Shown: positions 33,446 through 41,665 of the stretch, one piece after another
How positions within the stretch are numbered: position 1 is the stretch's first letter
Layout: every line of letters starts with the position of its first letter
NCBI GenBank assembly: GCA_965207585.1
Contig: CBDBMT010000003.1
Span: forward strand, 62,001 to 126,000
From: Bin87 sp965207585
GTDB taxonomy: Bacteria; Chloroflexota; Dehalococcoidia; Lucifugimonadales; UBA3495
DNA: 64,000 nt
Direction: 5' to 3'
Position numbers and translations under genes: made by a program
The notes under the pieces: model-generated
Databases searched by the model: none
Told to the model about the DNA's origin: nothing
The model's input: the letters and a program-made list of their open reading frames with translations, nothing else

Positions 33446-36400
33446 GCGCAACGGCGGCTACACGCAGGCTCCGCCGGCCCGGGATGCGGCGCCAACGCTC
33501 GCGGGAAGACCGTATCCTGCGGCGCATCCGGGCGGCCCGGCGCGAGTGGGACGTTGCCAATTGGTCCGACCGAGAGCTGCGTGAGGCCGTCGGCAATCTG
33601 AGTGACGGTTCCGCCCCCTCCGGGCCAATACCGGAAGAAACGCTGGTGCGCGTGTTCGCGGTGCTAGACGAGACCATCCGGCGCCGTCTGGGGTTGTGGA
33701 AAATTTTCGACCTGCCCGGTGCGGACGGTGAACCAAGCATTGCAGATGCTCGCCGAAAGCTGGTATCCACCGGGAGAGGTCGTTACCCGGGAAGTGATTT
33801 GCTCCTTCCGGCGGAGTTTTACCGGGCGGCCCGTCGCCGGCAGGATGGCGACGCCGAGGGACTGCGCTTTCACCCCACCGATCAGCAATTGTTAGCCGGC
33901 CGGCACCTGTGCCACGGCCGAGTCGTGGAGATGGCGGCCGGCGAGGGCAAGACCGTTGCCGCCGCGTATCCGGCGGCGGCATACGGCCTGTTGGGTCGCA
34001 CCGTCCACGTCGTCACCGCCAACGACTACCTCGCCGCCAGGGACTGCGAACTGCTGGCGCCGGTGTACCAAGCATTGGGGCTTACCGTCGGATCAGTGCT
34101 GGACCACATGGCCGGACCCGAGCGCCGCCAGTCCTACACTCACCGGATCATCTACGGTACGCTGCGTGAGTTCGCCTTCGACTACCTGCGGGACCGGATG
34201 GCTATGTCCCCGGACGAGCGAATCCAGGGGCCGTTGGACGTTGCCATCATCGACGAAGCGGATCAGACGCTGCTCGATGAGGCTGTCACTCCGATGGTCA
34301 TTGCCGGCGCGCCGATTCTCAGCCGGCGCATGATCATTCGCGCCAACCGGGCGGTGCGGGAACTTGCGGAGGAGCAGGCCCGGCTGGCGGAGGAATGTCG
34401 ACGCGGGCTGGAACAACGCGTCGAAGACGGCCGGGTCGACGACGCGTCGGCAATACTGTTAGCCCGGGCGATGCTGGCCCAACCCGACGCTGAAGAGACA
34501 CTTCGCCTGGCAGCGGCCTGTTCACGCCTCCGTCGCCGGGCGCGGTCCTTCATGGATACGGACGGGACCGGCAAACCCCGCCCGGAGGTCGAAGCGGGGT
34601 TGTATTGCGCGGTGGACGCCGAGAGAGGCAGCTTGAGCCTGTTGCCCGAGGGTGTGGCATTCCTGGAGTCTCGCCTGGGTGATTTGTACTCCACAAACAC
34701 CGACGGCCTGAATCCAGATTCGCGACGAGCCGCACAACGAGTCAACCTGGTTGGCCAAGTGAATCAACTGCTGCGGGCCCACCTGCTGCTCCGTCGCGGC
34801 GTCGAGTATGTGGTGGACGATGACCAGGTCGTGCTGGTGGATCGGGATACCGGCCGTCCTCGGCCCGACACCCACTACCAGGACGGCTTGCACCCAGCGG
34901 TGGAAGCCAAAGAAGGCGTGACAATTCACCCCGACCATCGAAACCTTGGGGAGATCAGTGTCCCGGGTTTCCTCCGTCGCTATCGGAGCCTGGCCGGCCT
35001 GACCGGTACCGCTGAGGCGGCATCCGACGAGTTCCGCCGTCTGTACGGCTTGAAAGTGGCAGTGGTTGCAGGGACTCGCCACACGCTGCGGCGGGATCTG
35101 CCCACTCGCGTATACGCCAAAACCGCGGACCAGCTGAGCGCGGTCGTGGATGAGATACGCCACTGCCACCGGTCAGGGCGCCCGGTCCTGGTAGCCGCAA
35201 GGACAGTGGCCCAGTCGGAGGTCATCAGTCAACGGTTGGCAGAAGCCGGAATCAGGCACCGTCTGCTCAATGCGGCCACCAATCCGGAGGAAGCGGACAT
35301 CGTTCGTCAGGCCGGACAGCCGGCCGCGGTCACCGTGGCAACCAACATGGCCGGTCGCGGCACCGACGTTGTTCTGCCGGTTGGCCTGGACGAATGCCTC
35401 CTGGAACGATTCGTCTCCATGCTGGAACAGACCATCGCCGCCGAACCGAACTGCGGGGCAGTGGAAGTTCGAGCCAATTCATCCGCCGAAGCCGACCTGC
35501 TGGCGCGATCGGTTGAGGCGAACCCACTGCTGTCCGTCCGGCGCACCGAACGCGACCGCCTGACGGTCCAGTTCAGCGAGGCGAAGAGGGCCCCGTCACC
35601 AACCCGCGCGCTCGGATTTGGACTGGGCTTCCACCTGGTCAGCACCGAGTTCAACGACTCGCCTCGGGTTGCGCTTCAACTGCAGGGACGCAGCGGTCGG
35701 CAGGGCGCGTTTGGCTCTACCCGGGGCCTGCTCGTCAGGTCGGATCGATGGCTGGCCGGCCTCGACTACGGGTCACCCACCGCGGATCCGGCCGGCCGCG
35801 TTTGCTGGGAAGGCCCGGCGCTGGAACGGCAGTTGCGGCGACGGCGCGAGGAAGTTCAACGAGAAGAAGCCGGCGCCCGTGCCCACCTGCTGGAATATGT
35901 CGCAGTTTTGGATAACCACGCAGATGCTTACTACAGGGTTCGGGAGGAGACCCTCGTCGCCCGTTCTGATGGTTTATTCCAGTGGGCCAACGACGCGGCA
36001 CGGGCCGCAAGCGCCGGTCTCGCCCTCAAACATTTTCCCGGACTCACCGGCGACGACTACGCTCGACGATTCGAGGCCCTGGTCGCAGAATTGCGAGCCA
36101 GGTACGACATAGATGCTGATCCAGCCTGGGGCCATCCTTTGGATGACCTGGGAAATGCGTTGGCTGAATTATTACAGCGTCGTCTTGCGGAACGACGGGA
36201 ACAAATGGGCGCGGCCAGGTTCAGTGAGTTGGCACGATTGCTACTTTTGCAGATCGGCGATGAGCTATGGGAAAATCACCGGGCCGAGTTGAGGAACATG
36301 GCTGCCGCGCCTCGGTTGGAAGCGCGGGCGCCCAAAACCGCCATAGCCGAGTACATCATCGCCGCCGACCATGCCTGGCAACGCTTCCGGGATGAATTAT

Positions 36401-36525
36401 CGGATCGTTTCGTGTACAAGATGTTGACATTTCCCGTCACCGGATTGACTGGCACACCGGACAACGACCACCTCCCGCCGTCACCGTTGGTGGTGGATCC
36501 GCGGCTATCGGAGCTCGTGTCCTGA
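33442..36525 (+). CDS. Divergent second SecA (SecA2-like) preprotein translocase ATPase
   Basis: This 1027-residue protein has the full SecA motor. HPTDQQLLAGRHL leads to Walker A MAAGEGKT (167-171) and VVTANDYLAARD, with DEAD-type Walker B at 271-274 (IIDEADQTLLDEA). The crosslinking region follows (INLVGQVNQ-type, here RVNLVGQVNQLLRAHLLL), then GLHPAVEAKEGV, AGLTGTAEAASDEF, VATNMAGRGTDV and the LQGRSGRQGAFGSTRG motif VI. The C-terminal zinc-binding tail of housekeeping SecA is absent, and the helical C-terminal part is novel. Sequence drift from the usual GEGKT/DEVD forms suggests a specialised accessory translocase. Coupled to the gene upstream; 44 bases before a lipoprotein gene. Confidence 0.88.
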   Translation: MSATAATRRLRRPGMRRQRSREDRILRRIRAARREWDVANWSDRELREAVGNLSDGSAPSGPIPEETLVRVFAVLDETIRRRLGLWKIFDLPGADGEPSIADARRKLVSTGRGRYPGSDLLLPAEFYRAARRRQDGDAEGLRFHPTDQQLLAGRHLCHGRVVEMAAGEGKTVAAAYPAAAYGLLGRTVHVVTANDYLAARDCELLAPVYQALGLTVGSVLDHMAGPERRQSYTHRIIYGTLREFAFDYLRDRMAMSPDERIQGPLDVAIIDEADQTLLDEAVTPMVIAGAPILSRRMIIRANRAVRELAEEQARLAEECRRGLEQRVEDGRVDDASAILLARAMLAQPDAEETLRLAAACSRLRRRARSFMDTDGTGKPRPEVEAGLYCAVDAERGSLSLLPEGVAFLESRLGDLYSTNTDGLNPDSRRAAQRVNLVGQVNQLLRAHLLLRRGVEYVVDDDQVVLVDRDTGRPRPDTHYQDGLHPAVEAKEGVTIHPDHRNLGEISVPGFLRRYRSLAGLTGTAEAASDEFRRLYGLKVAVVAGTRHTLRRDLPTRVYAKTADQLSAVVDEIRHCHRSGRPVLVAARTVAQSEVISQRLAEAGIRHRLLNAATNPEEADIVRQAGQPAAVTVATNMAGRGTDVVLPVGLDECLLERFVSMLEQTIAAEPNCGAVEVRANSSAEADLLARSVEANPLLSVRRTERDRLTVQFSEAKRAPSPTRALGFGLGFHLVSTEFNDSPRVALQLQGRSGRQGAFGSTRGLLVRSDRWLAGLDYGSPTADPAGRVCWEGPALERQLRRRREEVQREEAGARAHLLEYVAVLDNHADAYYRVREETLVARSDGLFQWANDAARAASAGLALKHFPGLTGDDYARRFEALVAELRARYDIDADPAWGHPLDDLGNALAELLQRRLAERREQMGAARFSELARLLLLQIGDELWENHRAELRNMAAAPRLEARAPKTAIAEYIIAADHAWQRFRDELSDRFVYKMLTFPVTGLTGTPDNDHLPPSPLVVDPRLSELVS

Positions 36526-36569
36526 TTCGCGCCTTCTGACTCTTCGGCGCCCAAAGGAGGTTGACCGAT

Positions 36570-37436
36570 ATGCCGCCACGAATCAGCCGATTGGCTCTGG
36601 CGATGTCCGCCGGAAGCGTGCTGGCCGGCGCGCCCCTGTTAGTTGCCTGCGGGCCTTCCTCCAGCGGCCCCACCTACGACCAGTGGGCCGCGACCGACGG
36701 CGCCGCCGGCCGCATCAACCTGGACGACGTGCAGCTGGCGTTCCAACAGTCCACCAGCGCGACCGAGTTCGAAAAGCGGGTCAACGAAATCTACGAAGGC
36801 GACGGCATCATCCTGATTCGCGCCCACCAGGACGGCGACCGTCTGACCCTGGAGGGTTGGGAAGACCTGGACGCCAACAACCAGATCGACGACGCGGCGG
36901 ACGACCAGCTCTTTGCCATCATCAAAGAGGACGATCAGCACCAACTGCGGGGCTATCACGCCAATTCGTACTACCATAGTCACTTCGGCGCTGGCGACTT
37001 TCTCTTCACCTACCTGCTGATCAGCAGCCTGAACCGGGGTCCCTACTTCTATCAGACGATTCCGGACCGGGGAACCGACATCCGGCGGGACCGGGCTTCG
37101 TATCGCGGCTCCGGCCGCTACGACACCCAGTTGAACCGCAACCGGACCTACACCTCACGTCAGCAGACTTTCGCCGGCTCCCGATACCAGGAAGCAGGGC
37201 GGGGCGTCAGTTCCAGCCGTCAGACTTACCAGCAGACCCAGAGATCGTCCGGAACGTTTCGCAACAGCGCCACGCTTACCCGCAGCAGCCAGAGTTCGAC
37301 GTTCAATCGCAGCACGACCGGATCTACCATATCACGGAGCAGCAGTCTAGGCGGTTTCAGCGGCGGCGGCGGCAGGGTTCATTTCCGCTACCGCTTAGAG
37401 GAAGACGGCGGGACACGTCCTGCCTGGCTGGCCTGA
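36570..37436 (+). CDS. Lipoprotein with Ser/Thr/Gln/Arg-rich low-complexity tail
   Basis: This 288-residue protein has a lipoprotein signal (LALAMSAGSVLAGAPLLVAC, lipobox Cys near residue 27). A globular middle with acidic strands (INLDDVQLAFQQSTSATEFE, WEDLDANNQIDDAADDQLF) follows, and then a tail from about residue 160 rich in Ser, Thr, Gln, Tyr and Arg (SSSRQTYQQTQRSSGTFRN, NRSTTGSTISRSSSLGG). This resembles Ser-rich exported substrates of accessory SecA systems, though shorter. AGGAGG lies ahead of the ATG at 36570. It is third in the operon after the SecA-like gene and may be its cargo. Confidence 0.75.
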   Translation: MPPRISRLALAMSAGSVLAGAPLLVACGPSSSGPTYDQWAATDGAAGRINLDDVQLAFQQSTSATEFEKRVNEIYEGDGIILIRAHQDGDRLTLEGWEDLDANNQIDDAADDQLFAIIKEDDQHQLRGYHANSYYHSHFGAGDFLFTYLLISSLNRGPYFYQTIPDRGTDIRRDRASYRGSGRYDTQLNRNRTYTSRQQTFAGSRYQEAGRGVSSSRQTYQQTQRSSGTFRNSATLTRSSQSSTFNRSTTGSTISRSSSLGGFSGGGGRVHFRYRLEEDGGTRPAWLA

Positions 37437-37440
37437 GTCG

Positions 37441-38532
37441 ATGGGGTCCCTCGACGCCGGCCGCCTTACCGTATCGGCGTGGACTGACCAACTGCCGCTG
37501 GACACGACGCTGTACGTCGAATTGCCGGGCGCAACCCGTCGCCTGACACTGCGTCAGTTGTTGGACCGGCTGTTTCCCGAGGATGCCGGCGGGCAAGCCG
37601 AGGTCAAAGCCCGGTTGGACCGAAACGCCAATCCCGACCTGCCGGCATGTTACGCCGTGCTGCTCGCGCTGGTGGAACAGTGGCGGTCCGGTCTCAGCCG
37701 GCTGTTCCTGGCGACGGGGCGCGGTTGGGGACGGCCGGCCCATCCTGACGACCTGGTGTCCGCCCACCTGCAACTGCCGCCCTTGTGTCCGCGGGCTGGT
37801 GGCGGCGCTGACCTGACGCTGACGATGCTGTCCTCCTATCGGCCGCTGGAATGGGCCATAACCCAGGGATACGCCGAGGACCGTCAACAACTTTTGGATT
37901 GGATGCAGTCGTGCGCGCTGCTCTACTTCGTGGACAAGCATCGCTGCGCTGTACCGCCGCCCGCCGACCAGTCCCTGTCCGAACAATGCCGGCCGGTGGT
38001 GTCCGGTCTGTACCGTCGCCGCTGCCTGCGCCTGGCGGCAGATGGGAACTATTCTGAGGTGGCGGAGACTGGCCGCAGGCTGATCGGCGCATTGCTGGAG
38101 GAAACCGAGGCGTTGATCGACAGTTTCGATTTGTTCAAGGACGCCCGCTGGAACGAAGACGAAGGGGCAGCGGAGTTCGACACCGGCCGCGGCGCCGACT
38201 TGCGGGTCGAGGCCATCATCGCCGAAGGTCTGGACCCGGTTCGCTCCGTGTTCCTGCTGCGACTCTACGACGGCAGCCTTGACCCTTTTGCCAGCCAATG
38301 GCAGCGGTTGGTGGGCGACCCGGCGTTTTTTGACCGTTTGCTCGAGCCGGTGGTGAATCGCGTTATTCCCGCACCGCCCCAGGACATTCTCACGGCCATC
38401 ATGGAGGATGGCTATGCCTTACTCGAAACCCGTGCTGAAGCGTCTGCCGCCAGCGTGGCCCAAGCCGAAATTCAGCGCCGCCTGTTGGAGCAGCAATCCG
38501 CCGGCGCGTTCGACGTCCTGGCCGGCGAATGA
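37441..38532 (+). CDS. Unknown protein, fourth gene of the SecA-like operon
   Basis: This 363-residue protein starts 4 bases after the lipoprotein stop. It is mostly helical and hydrophilic: LTLRQLLDRLFPEDAGG, LLALVEQWRSGLSRLFLATG, RQQLLDWMQSCALLYFVDKHR and a long C-terminal helix RAEASAASVAQAEIQRRLLEQQ. No membrane helix or catalytic motif is visible and no family is recognised. It could be a chaperone-like partner of the translocase; that is inference from context only. Confidence 0.7.
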   Translation: MGSLDAGRLTVSAWTDQLPLDTTLYVELPGATRRLTLRQLLDRLFPEDAGGQAEVKARLDRNANPDLPACYAVLLALVEQWRSGLSRLFLATGRGWGRPAHPDDLVSAHLQLPPLCPRAGGGADLTLTMLSSYRPLEWAITQGYAEDRQQLLDWMQSCALLYFVDKHRCAVPPPADQSLSEQCRPVVSGLYRRRCLRLAADGNYSEVAETGRRLIGALLEETEALIDSFDLFKDARWNEDEGAAEFDTGRGADLRVEAIIAEGLDPVRSVFLLRLYDGSLDPFASQWQRLVGDPAFFDRLLEPVVNRVIPAPPQDILTAIMEDGYALLETRAEASAASVAQAEIQRRLLEQQSAGAFDVLAGE

Positions 38533-38575
38533 CGCGCGCGCCGACCTGCCGCCGCCGTTTGGAAGTCAGCCGAAT

Positions 38576-39457
38576 TCAGATTACCAGCAGCAATATCAGC
38601 GCCGAGCTGACTACCACCGCAGTCTCTACGAAGGCCACGCCTACGTTGCGTCCCGCCGCCACCTGCTCCGATACCCGTGTGTGGGGTAACAACACCAGGT
38701 CCACCGCCAGCCGCAATACGTACAGCAATGCGAAGCCCACCACCGAATAAATGACGAACTCCAGGATGCCTTCCTGCCAACCCGCGAAATCGCCGAATGT
38801 TGCCTTGAAGGTGACGAGGCCAATTGCCACCAGGTTGCCGCCCAGGGCAATGCCCACCGCCGGGTTGTCCCGCTCAATCTCGTCGTGGATGTTGAAGGGA
38901 GTGGTCCATTCGTAGAACAGGGCGAACGTGACGAGAACGAGCAGGCCCAGGCCGAAAAACGCCAGCGCGTTCAACGGACCGCCCTGGCCGGCGATTGCCC
39001 CGGCGATGACGAGACCGGATGCGACGTTCACGCCGAACTCCGCCGCTGCCGCTCCCACGTTCTGGTCCTGGATGATCTCCCGTTCCAGCTCAAACCGGTA
39101 GAGCACCAACCGGTCGGTGACCAGACGCATCAGGTTCAATGCGACGATTCCGGCTAGCGAGTACAGGAATACCCACAGAACCTCCAATCCGAAAGCGCGG
39201 TCAATTCCCAGCCCCCCGTAAACGCCGACTCCCAAAGGTTCGTACACGGCGCCGAGGAAAACCAGGATAACGCCGGCCAGGTATCCGGAAACCCGCAGCG
39301 CCACTGCCAGGTTGCTTTTATCTACGATCTCCTCCTCAATTCGGTGGCGAGTGACCGCGTCCCGCGCCAATTTCGCGATGGTCAATACCACCAACCCGAG
39401 CGCCACGTAAATCAGCCCTCGGGGGAAGTAGATCAGTATGTCAATCAGCAAGTCCAC
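38576..39457 (-). CDS. DUF350 membrane protein
   Basis: This 293-residue protein has eight hydrophobic segments in two similar halves. The signature TRHRIEEEIVDKSNLAVALRVSGYLAGV is followed by a repeat of the fold, NIHDEIERDNPAVGIALGGNLVAIGL. Both have the D/E-xSNxAVAL pattern of DUF350 domains, found near PspA and DUF4178 genes in published surveys of phage-shock systems. It is convergent with the SecA-operon and 31 bases downstream of the DUF4178 gene, so the pair is probably co-transcribed. Confidence 0.87.
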   Translation of the reverse strand: MDLLIDILIYFPRGLIYVALGLVVLTIAKLARDAVTRHRIEEEIVDKSNLAVALRVSGYLAGVILVFLGAVYEPLGVGVYGGLGIDRAFGLEVLWVFLYSLAGIVALNLMRLVTDRLVLYRFELEREIIQDQNVGAAAAEFGVNVASGLVIAGAIAGQGGPLNALAFFGLGLLVLVTFALFYEWTTPFNIHDEIERDNPAVGIALGGNLVAIGLVTFKATFGDFAGWQEGILEFVIYSVVGFALLYVLRLAVDLVLLPHTRVSEQVAAGRNVGVAFVETAVVVSSALILLLVI

Positions 39458-39488
39458 TTGGCACGCACTCCGTTCAGTCGTATTGCCG

Positions 39489-40115
39489 TTACGCCTGTGA
39501 CCTCTGCCCCGGATACACCAGCACGTTGTCGGGATTTATGATTTCGCTGAAGTGGGCTTCGAAAGGGATGCCCTCGAACTTGGTGATAGCCAGCACATCG
39601 CGCCCGTCGTCGGCCACGAACTCCCACACGTAGAAACCCTCTCCCTGCTCTTCTTGGTCGCTGGGATAATGGAAGGCCTCGAAGCTGTTGCGGTAGGCGT
39701 AGCGGCGGTCTTCAATGACCACGCCGTTATCGATTGAGTGCGCCTCGTCCAACTTGATCAGATCGTCCTCGGTCAGCCCGATGGTGTCGAGGCCCACCGG
39801 CCGGCGGTTGGTGGAGGCGGTGACGAAAAGGTCGTCGCCCTCCCCTGAGCACTCCAGCCGGACCTGCCGGCGGGCATCTGCCGCCACAACTTCACGCCAT
39901 TCGAAGCCGTTGCCGGAGTAGCGGTGGACCTGCTCAATTACCAGGTAGGCGTCGTCCAGATCCAGGCTCAGACCCTGCACGACCACCACGTCGCCAACGT
40001 GCGCGGCCCGTATACTGTTATCGACGGCCAGCCGGTCGGCTATTCCGGACGGGCGATTATTTCCACGGCCCATGAGTCGACCGAACAGCCGGCCTAACGA
40101 CGATTGCTTGCTCAT
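39489..40115 (-). CDS. DUF4178 protein
   Basis: This 208-residue soluble protein contains AAHVGDVVVVQGLSLDLDDAYLVIEQVHRYSGNGFEWREV, then LFVTASTNRRPVGLDTIGLTEDDLI, SFEAFHYPSD and GFYVWEFVADDGRDVLAITKFEGIPFEAHFSEII. The beta-rich pattern matches DUF4178, part of PSP-linked modules. The ATG at 40115 follows GGGGAGTCCACA. Divergent from the pspA operon across a 175-base promoter region. Confidence 0.82.
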   Translation of the reverse strand: MSKQSSLGRLFGRLMGRGNNRPSGIADRLAVDNSIRAAHVGDVVVVQGLSLDLDDAYLVIEQVHRYSGNGFEWREVVAADARRQVRLECSGEGDDLFVTASTNRRPVGLDTIGLTEDDLIKLDEAHSIDNGVVIEDRRYAYRNSFEAFHYPSDQEEQGEGFYVWEFVADDGRDVLAITKFEGIPFEAHFSEIINPDNVLVYPGQRSQA

Positions 40116-40186
40116 TGTGGACTCCCCAACCAAAGGAAAGATGGGAACGCACGGATCCGGTCGGAGGCGCGACCGCAGGATGCCGC

Positions 40187-40256
40187 ATTATAGCCCAGGA
40201 TCGCTGGGCTCAGAGAATGGTCCCGCTTGACCGCCGCCGGCGACGCCCATTATCCT
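40187..40256. promoter_or_regulatory. Divergent promoters between DUF4178/DUF350 and the pspA operon
   Basis: Plus strand: TTGACC (40227-40232), 18-base spacer, TATCCT (40251-40256), 35 bases before the 58-residue gene. Minus strand: ATTATA (40187-40192) reads TATAAT on the minus strand as a good -10, with only a weak -35 (about 40210-40215). Expression of the two arms is thus probably coordinated. Confidence 0.5.
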
Positions 40257-40290
40257 CTGTACCTAATAACAGTTAGCGGAGACGACGCAA

Positions 40291-40467
40291 ATGGGTGGAT
40301 TGGGTAAATCAGCGACCATAGTGCTGGGATTGGCCTTGCTGGCCCTGGGAATACTGATGGTGCTGGGCGTGTTAGATTTTCTGCTTCGCATCGCCGGTGT
40401 GTTGTGCATCCTGGCGGCGGTGGTGATGTTGGGTATCGGCTTCTTCGGTTCAAGACGCAGATATTGA
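40291..40467 (+). CDS. Small two-helix membrane protein (58 residues)
   Basis: ATG at 40291 to TGA at 40467, with AGCGGAG ten bases upstream. The product has a short N-terminus and two hydrophobic helices (IVLGLALLALGILMVLGVL and IAGVLCILAAVVMLGIGF), ending in the basic tail GSRRRY. It is first in the pspA operon, 71 bases before pspA, so it may be the membrane partner that recruits PspA, as PspB/C do elsewhere. No sequence family is recognised. Confidence 0.68.
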   Translation: MGGLGKSATIVLGLALLALGILMVLGVLDFLLRIAGVLCILAAVVMLGIGFFGSRRRY

Positions 40468-40538
40468 ACCGCCGCTAAATTGACTAACCAAAACTGGGGT
40501 ACTTTGTACGCCGCTACTCGCAGAAGGGGAGTGAGACC

Positions 40539-41243
40539 ATGGGAATGTTTTCCCGAATGTCGACCATCGTGAAATCGAAAATGAACCGTCTGCTCGACTC
40601 CGCTGAGGATCCTCGGGAAACGCTGGACTACTCCTACGAGAAGCAGCTGGAAATGCTCCAGAACGTCAAGCGCGGCGTCGTCGAGATGGTGACCGCCAAG
40701 CGACGCATCCAGCAGCAGGCCAACCGGGTTCAGGAGAACATCGCCCGCCTGGACCGGCAGGCACGCCAGGCGGTGGAAGCCGACCGTGACGACCTCGCTC
40801 GATTGGCCCTGCAGCGCAAGCAGGCCGCCCTGGCCGAGCTGGAAGGTCTGGACGAACAGATCGCCGGCATGGAGCAGGAGCAGGAGAAGTTGACCCAGGC
40901 TGAACAGCGGCTTCAGGCCAAAGTGGACGCCTTCCGCAACAAGAAGGAAATCATCAAGGCTCAATATACGGCGGCCCAGGCACAGGTCCGTATCGGCGCC
41001 GCGCTCGGTGGCATCTCCGAGGAAATGGGCGACGTTTCGCTGGCGGTGCAGCGGGCCGAGAACAAGACTGACCAGATGCGCGCCAAGGCTGGCGCCATCG
41101 ACGAACTGGTGGAGTCGGGCGTGCTTGATGACATCACTGGCCCCCAGGACGACATCGAGCGCGAGTTGGCGAAGATTTCGACTTCCAGCACAGTCGAAGC
41201 CGAACTGGCCGCGCTGAAGAACTCCAGCAGCGGAAGCTCCTGA
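40539..41243 (+). CDS. pspA: PspA/IM30-family membrane-stress protein
   Basis: This 234-residue, almost entirely helical protein starts MGMFSRMSTIVKSKMNRLLDSAEDPRETLDYSYEKQLEMLQNVKRGV. Long heptad helices follow (ANRVQENIARLDRQARQAVE, GLDEQIAGMEQEQEKLTQAEQ) with the typical ISEEMGDVSLAVQRAENK helix. PspA/IM30 forms ESCRT-III-like rods on membranes and maintains the envelope under stress. It is followed by PspAA, as in many actinobacterial and Chloroflexota loci. Confidence 0.93.
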   Translation: MGMFSRMSTIVKSKMNRLLDSAEDPRETLDYSYEKQLEMLQNVKRGVVEMVTAKRRIQQQANRVQENIARLDRQARQAVEADRDDLARLALQRKQAALAELEGLDEQIAGMEQEQEKLTQAEQRLQAKVDAFRNKKEIIKAQYTAAQAQVRIGAALGGISEEMGDVSLAVQRAENKTDQMRAKAGAIDELVESGVLDDITGPQDDIERELAKISTSSTVEAELAALKNSSSGSS

Positions 41244-41323
41244 CCGATGACTTGCCGCGGCGGATCCCGCCGAAAGGCACAGGCCGCCTTCCCACCTCTT
41301 TCTGTATTGCCGGAGCGCTGAAC

Positions 41324-41602
41324 GTGATTGTACGGATACTTGGCGAGGGACAATTCAACCTGCCCGGGTCGGCCATCGACGATCTCAACGACATCGACAA
41401 CCGCATGGTCGAGGCGGTGGCCGCCGAGGACGGGCCCCAATTCCAATCGCTGCTGGACGAGATGTTCCAACTAGTGCGGGACCGTGGAGAACCCCTGCCC
41501 CTTGACGAATTGGTGGAATCGGACCTGATTCTGCCGGAAACGGACCTTACGCTGTACGAAGCGGAGCATATTTTCATCGGCGACGGACTGCTGCCCGGTT
41601 AG
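41324..41602 (+). CDS. PspA-associated protein PspAA
   Basis: This 92-residue protein reads MIVRILGEGQFNLPGSAIDDLNDIDNRMVEAVAAED, then LLDEMFQLVRDRGEPLPLDELVESDLILPETDLTLYEAEHIF. This is the PspAA domain, a known partner encoded next to PspA. The GTG at 41324 is preceded by CGGAG and fits the family start. Confidence 0.9.
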   Translation: MIVRILGEGQFNLPGSAIDDLNDIDNRMVEAVAAEDGPQFQSLLDEMFQLVRDRGEPLPLDELVESDLILPETDLTLYEAEHIFIGDGLLPG

Positions 41603-41665
41603 CAGCCCAGCCAAAGAAGCGGACGGGCGTACCGCGTGGTGGGTTCGCCGTCGCTCGTCGCTTCG

